Origin: SZUA-36 sp041570235
GTDB taxonomy: Bacteria; Pseudomonadota; Gammaproteobacteria; Xanthomonadales; SZUA-36
Assembly: GCA_041570235.1 (NCBI GenBank)
Contig: JBFFWN010000075.1
Coordinates: forward strand, 1 to 14,509
DNA: 14,509 nucleotides
Reading direction: 5' to 3'
Below the pieces are notes generated by a model. It saw only the letters and a list, made by a program, of their open reading frames with translations. It did not search any database and was not told the origin of the DNA. This document shows, piece by piece, positions 14,293 to 14,509 of the stretch (positions within the stretch are counted from its first letter, which is position 1; each line of letters starts with the position of its first letter). The translations under genes and the position numbers were made by a program.

Positions 14293-14509
14293 GTGATAAC
14301 AAAAAAACATAAGCTGACCCATATCACCAGCATCTGCATGCTGGCATGCCTTTTCCTTACTGGCCCGTTCGTGCTGGCGGCGGATGATCAGCAACCTGAG
14401 GCTGAGAGAGTTGGTGAAACCTCCCTGCCGGGCGACGCCCTGGGCAGTATTGAAACAGCAAAGGAGAAAGCCCTTAAAGACAACAACCTGGTGTTGGTGG
14501 TCATGGGTG
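14293..14509 (+). CDS. N-terminus of an exported, probably thioredoxin-fold protein, partial
   Basis: From a GTG at 14293 the frame stays open to the window edge (72 codons). It starts ITKKHKLTHITSICMLACLF and continues to a signal cleavage region around VLAADD. After an acidic linker comes SIETAKEKALKDNNLVLVVM, which resembles the first helix and strand of thioredoxin-like proteins of the 'A..AKA.nKlLLVVhGAnWC' type. The CxxC or its equivalent would lie just beyond the edge. GGGG (14279-14282) about ten bases upstream may serve as ribosome-binding site. An internal ATG would cut off the basic part of the signal peptide, so GTG is preferred. It probably forms an operon with the M1 peptidase. 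Confidence 0.55.
   Translation, partial: MITKKHKLTHITSICMLACLFLTGPFVLAADDQQPEAERVGETSLPGDALGSIETAKEKALKDNNLVLVVMG

Noticed and set aside
13863..14339. Minus-strand open frame covering the end of the M1 peptidase gene and the start of the next gene
   Set aside because: It overlaps two supported plus-strand genes and has no ribosome-binding site or family features that I can see.

Overview
The window looks like chromosome from a free-living gammaproteobacterium, probably marine or aquatic. RdgC, a near-canonical YbiI and YgbA are characteristic of beta/gammaproteobacteria, and gene spacing, start signals and moderate GC are similar throughout. I see no insertion sequence, prophage, CRISPR array, rRNA or tRNA. 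Assignments rest on motif and family recognition by eye; no database search was run.

Layout. Positions 3-107 (+) hold the last 34 codons of a probable cyclic-nucleotide-binding-domain protein. It converges on 199-2379 (-), an oligopeptidase B-type S9 peptidase carrying a lipoprotein signal, and 2424-2690 (-), the DksA-type zinc-finger protein YbiI. Divergent from these are 2795-3478 (+), a shortened CvfB/YitL-like S1 RNA-binding protein, and 3521-4633 (+), a HGSNAT/NagX-like membrane acyltransferase. Next come 4887-5729 (+), the D-Ala-D-Ala endopeptidase PbpG; 5953-6588 (+), a TorF-family porin with a structured leader; and a tightly coupled pair of uncharacterised genes at 6756-7301 and 7303-7893 (+). 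The pair encodes an orphan tyrosine-recombinase core-binding-like protein and a two-helix membrane protein. The cysteine-rich NO-response protein YgbA (7959-8333, +) converges on a 63-residue cysteine-rich zinc-ribbon protein (8388-8579, -), which is divergent from rdgC (8766-9665, +). A minus-strand block follows: an AEC-family transporter (9686-10564), the frameshifted remnant of a DsbA/FrnE-like gene (10557-10728) and a GNAT acetyltransferase (10751-11257). The window ends with a lipoprotein M1 aminopeptidase (11559-14288, +) and, four bases later, the start of an exported, probably thioredoxin-fold protein that runs off the edge.

How the genes fit together. Two predicted envelope-anchored peptidases (S9 and M1), a porin, a murein endopeptidase and a membrane acetyltransferase suggest an envelope and peptide-scavenging theme, but they are separate transcription units and this is inference. 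YgbA, YbiI and the zinc ribbon are small cysteine-rich proteins of a stress-response flavour. The least explained parts are the 6756-7893 gene pair, the dyads next to the ygbA and zinc-ribbon starts, and the DsbA remnant.
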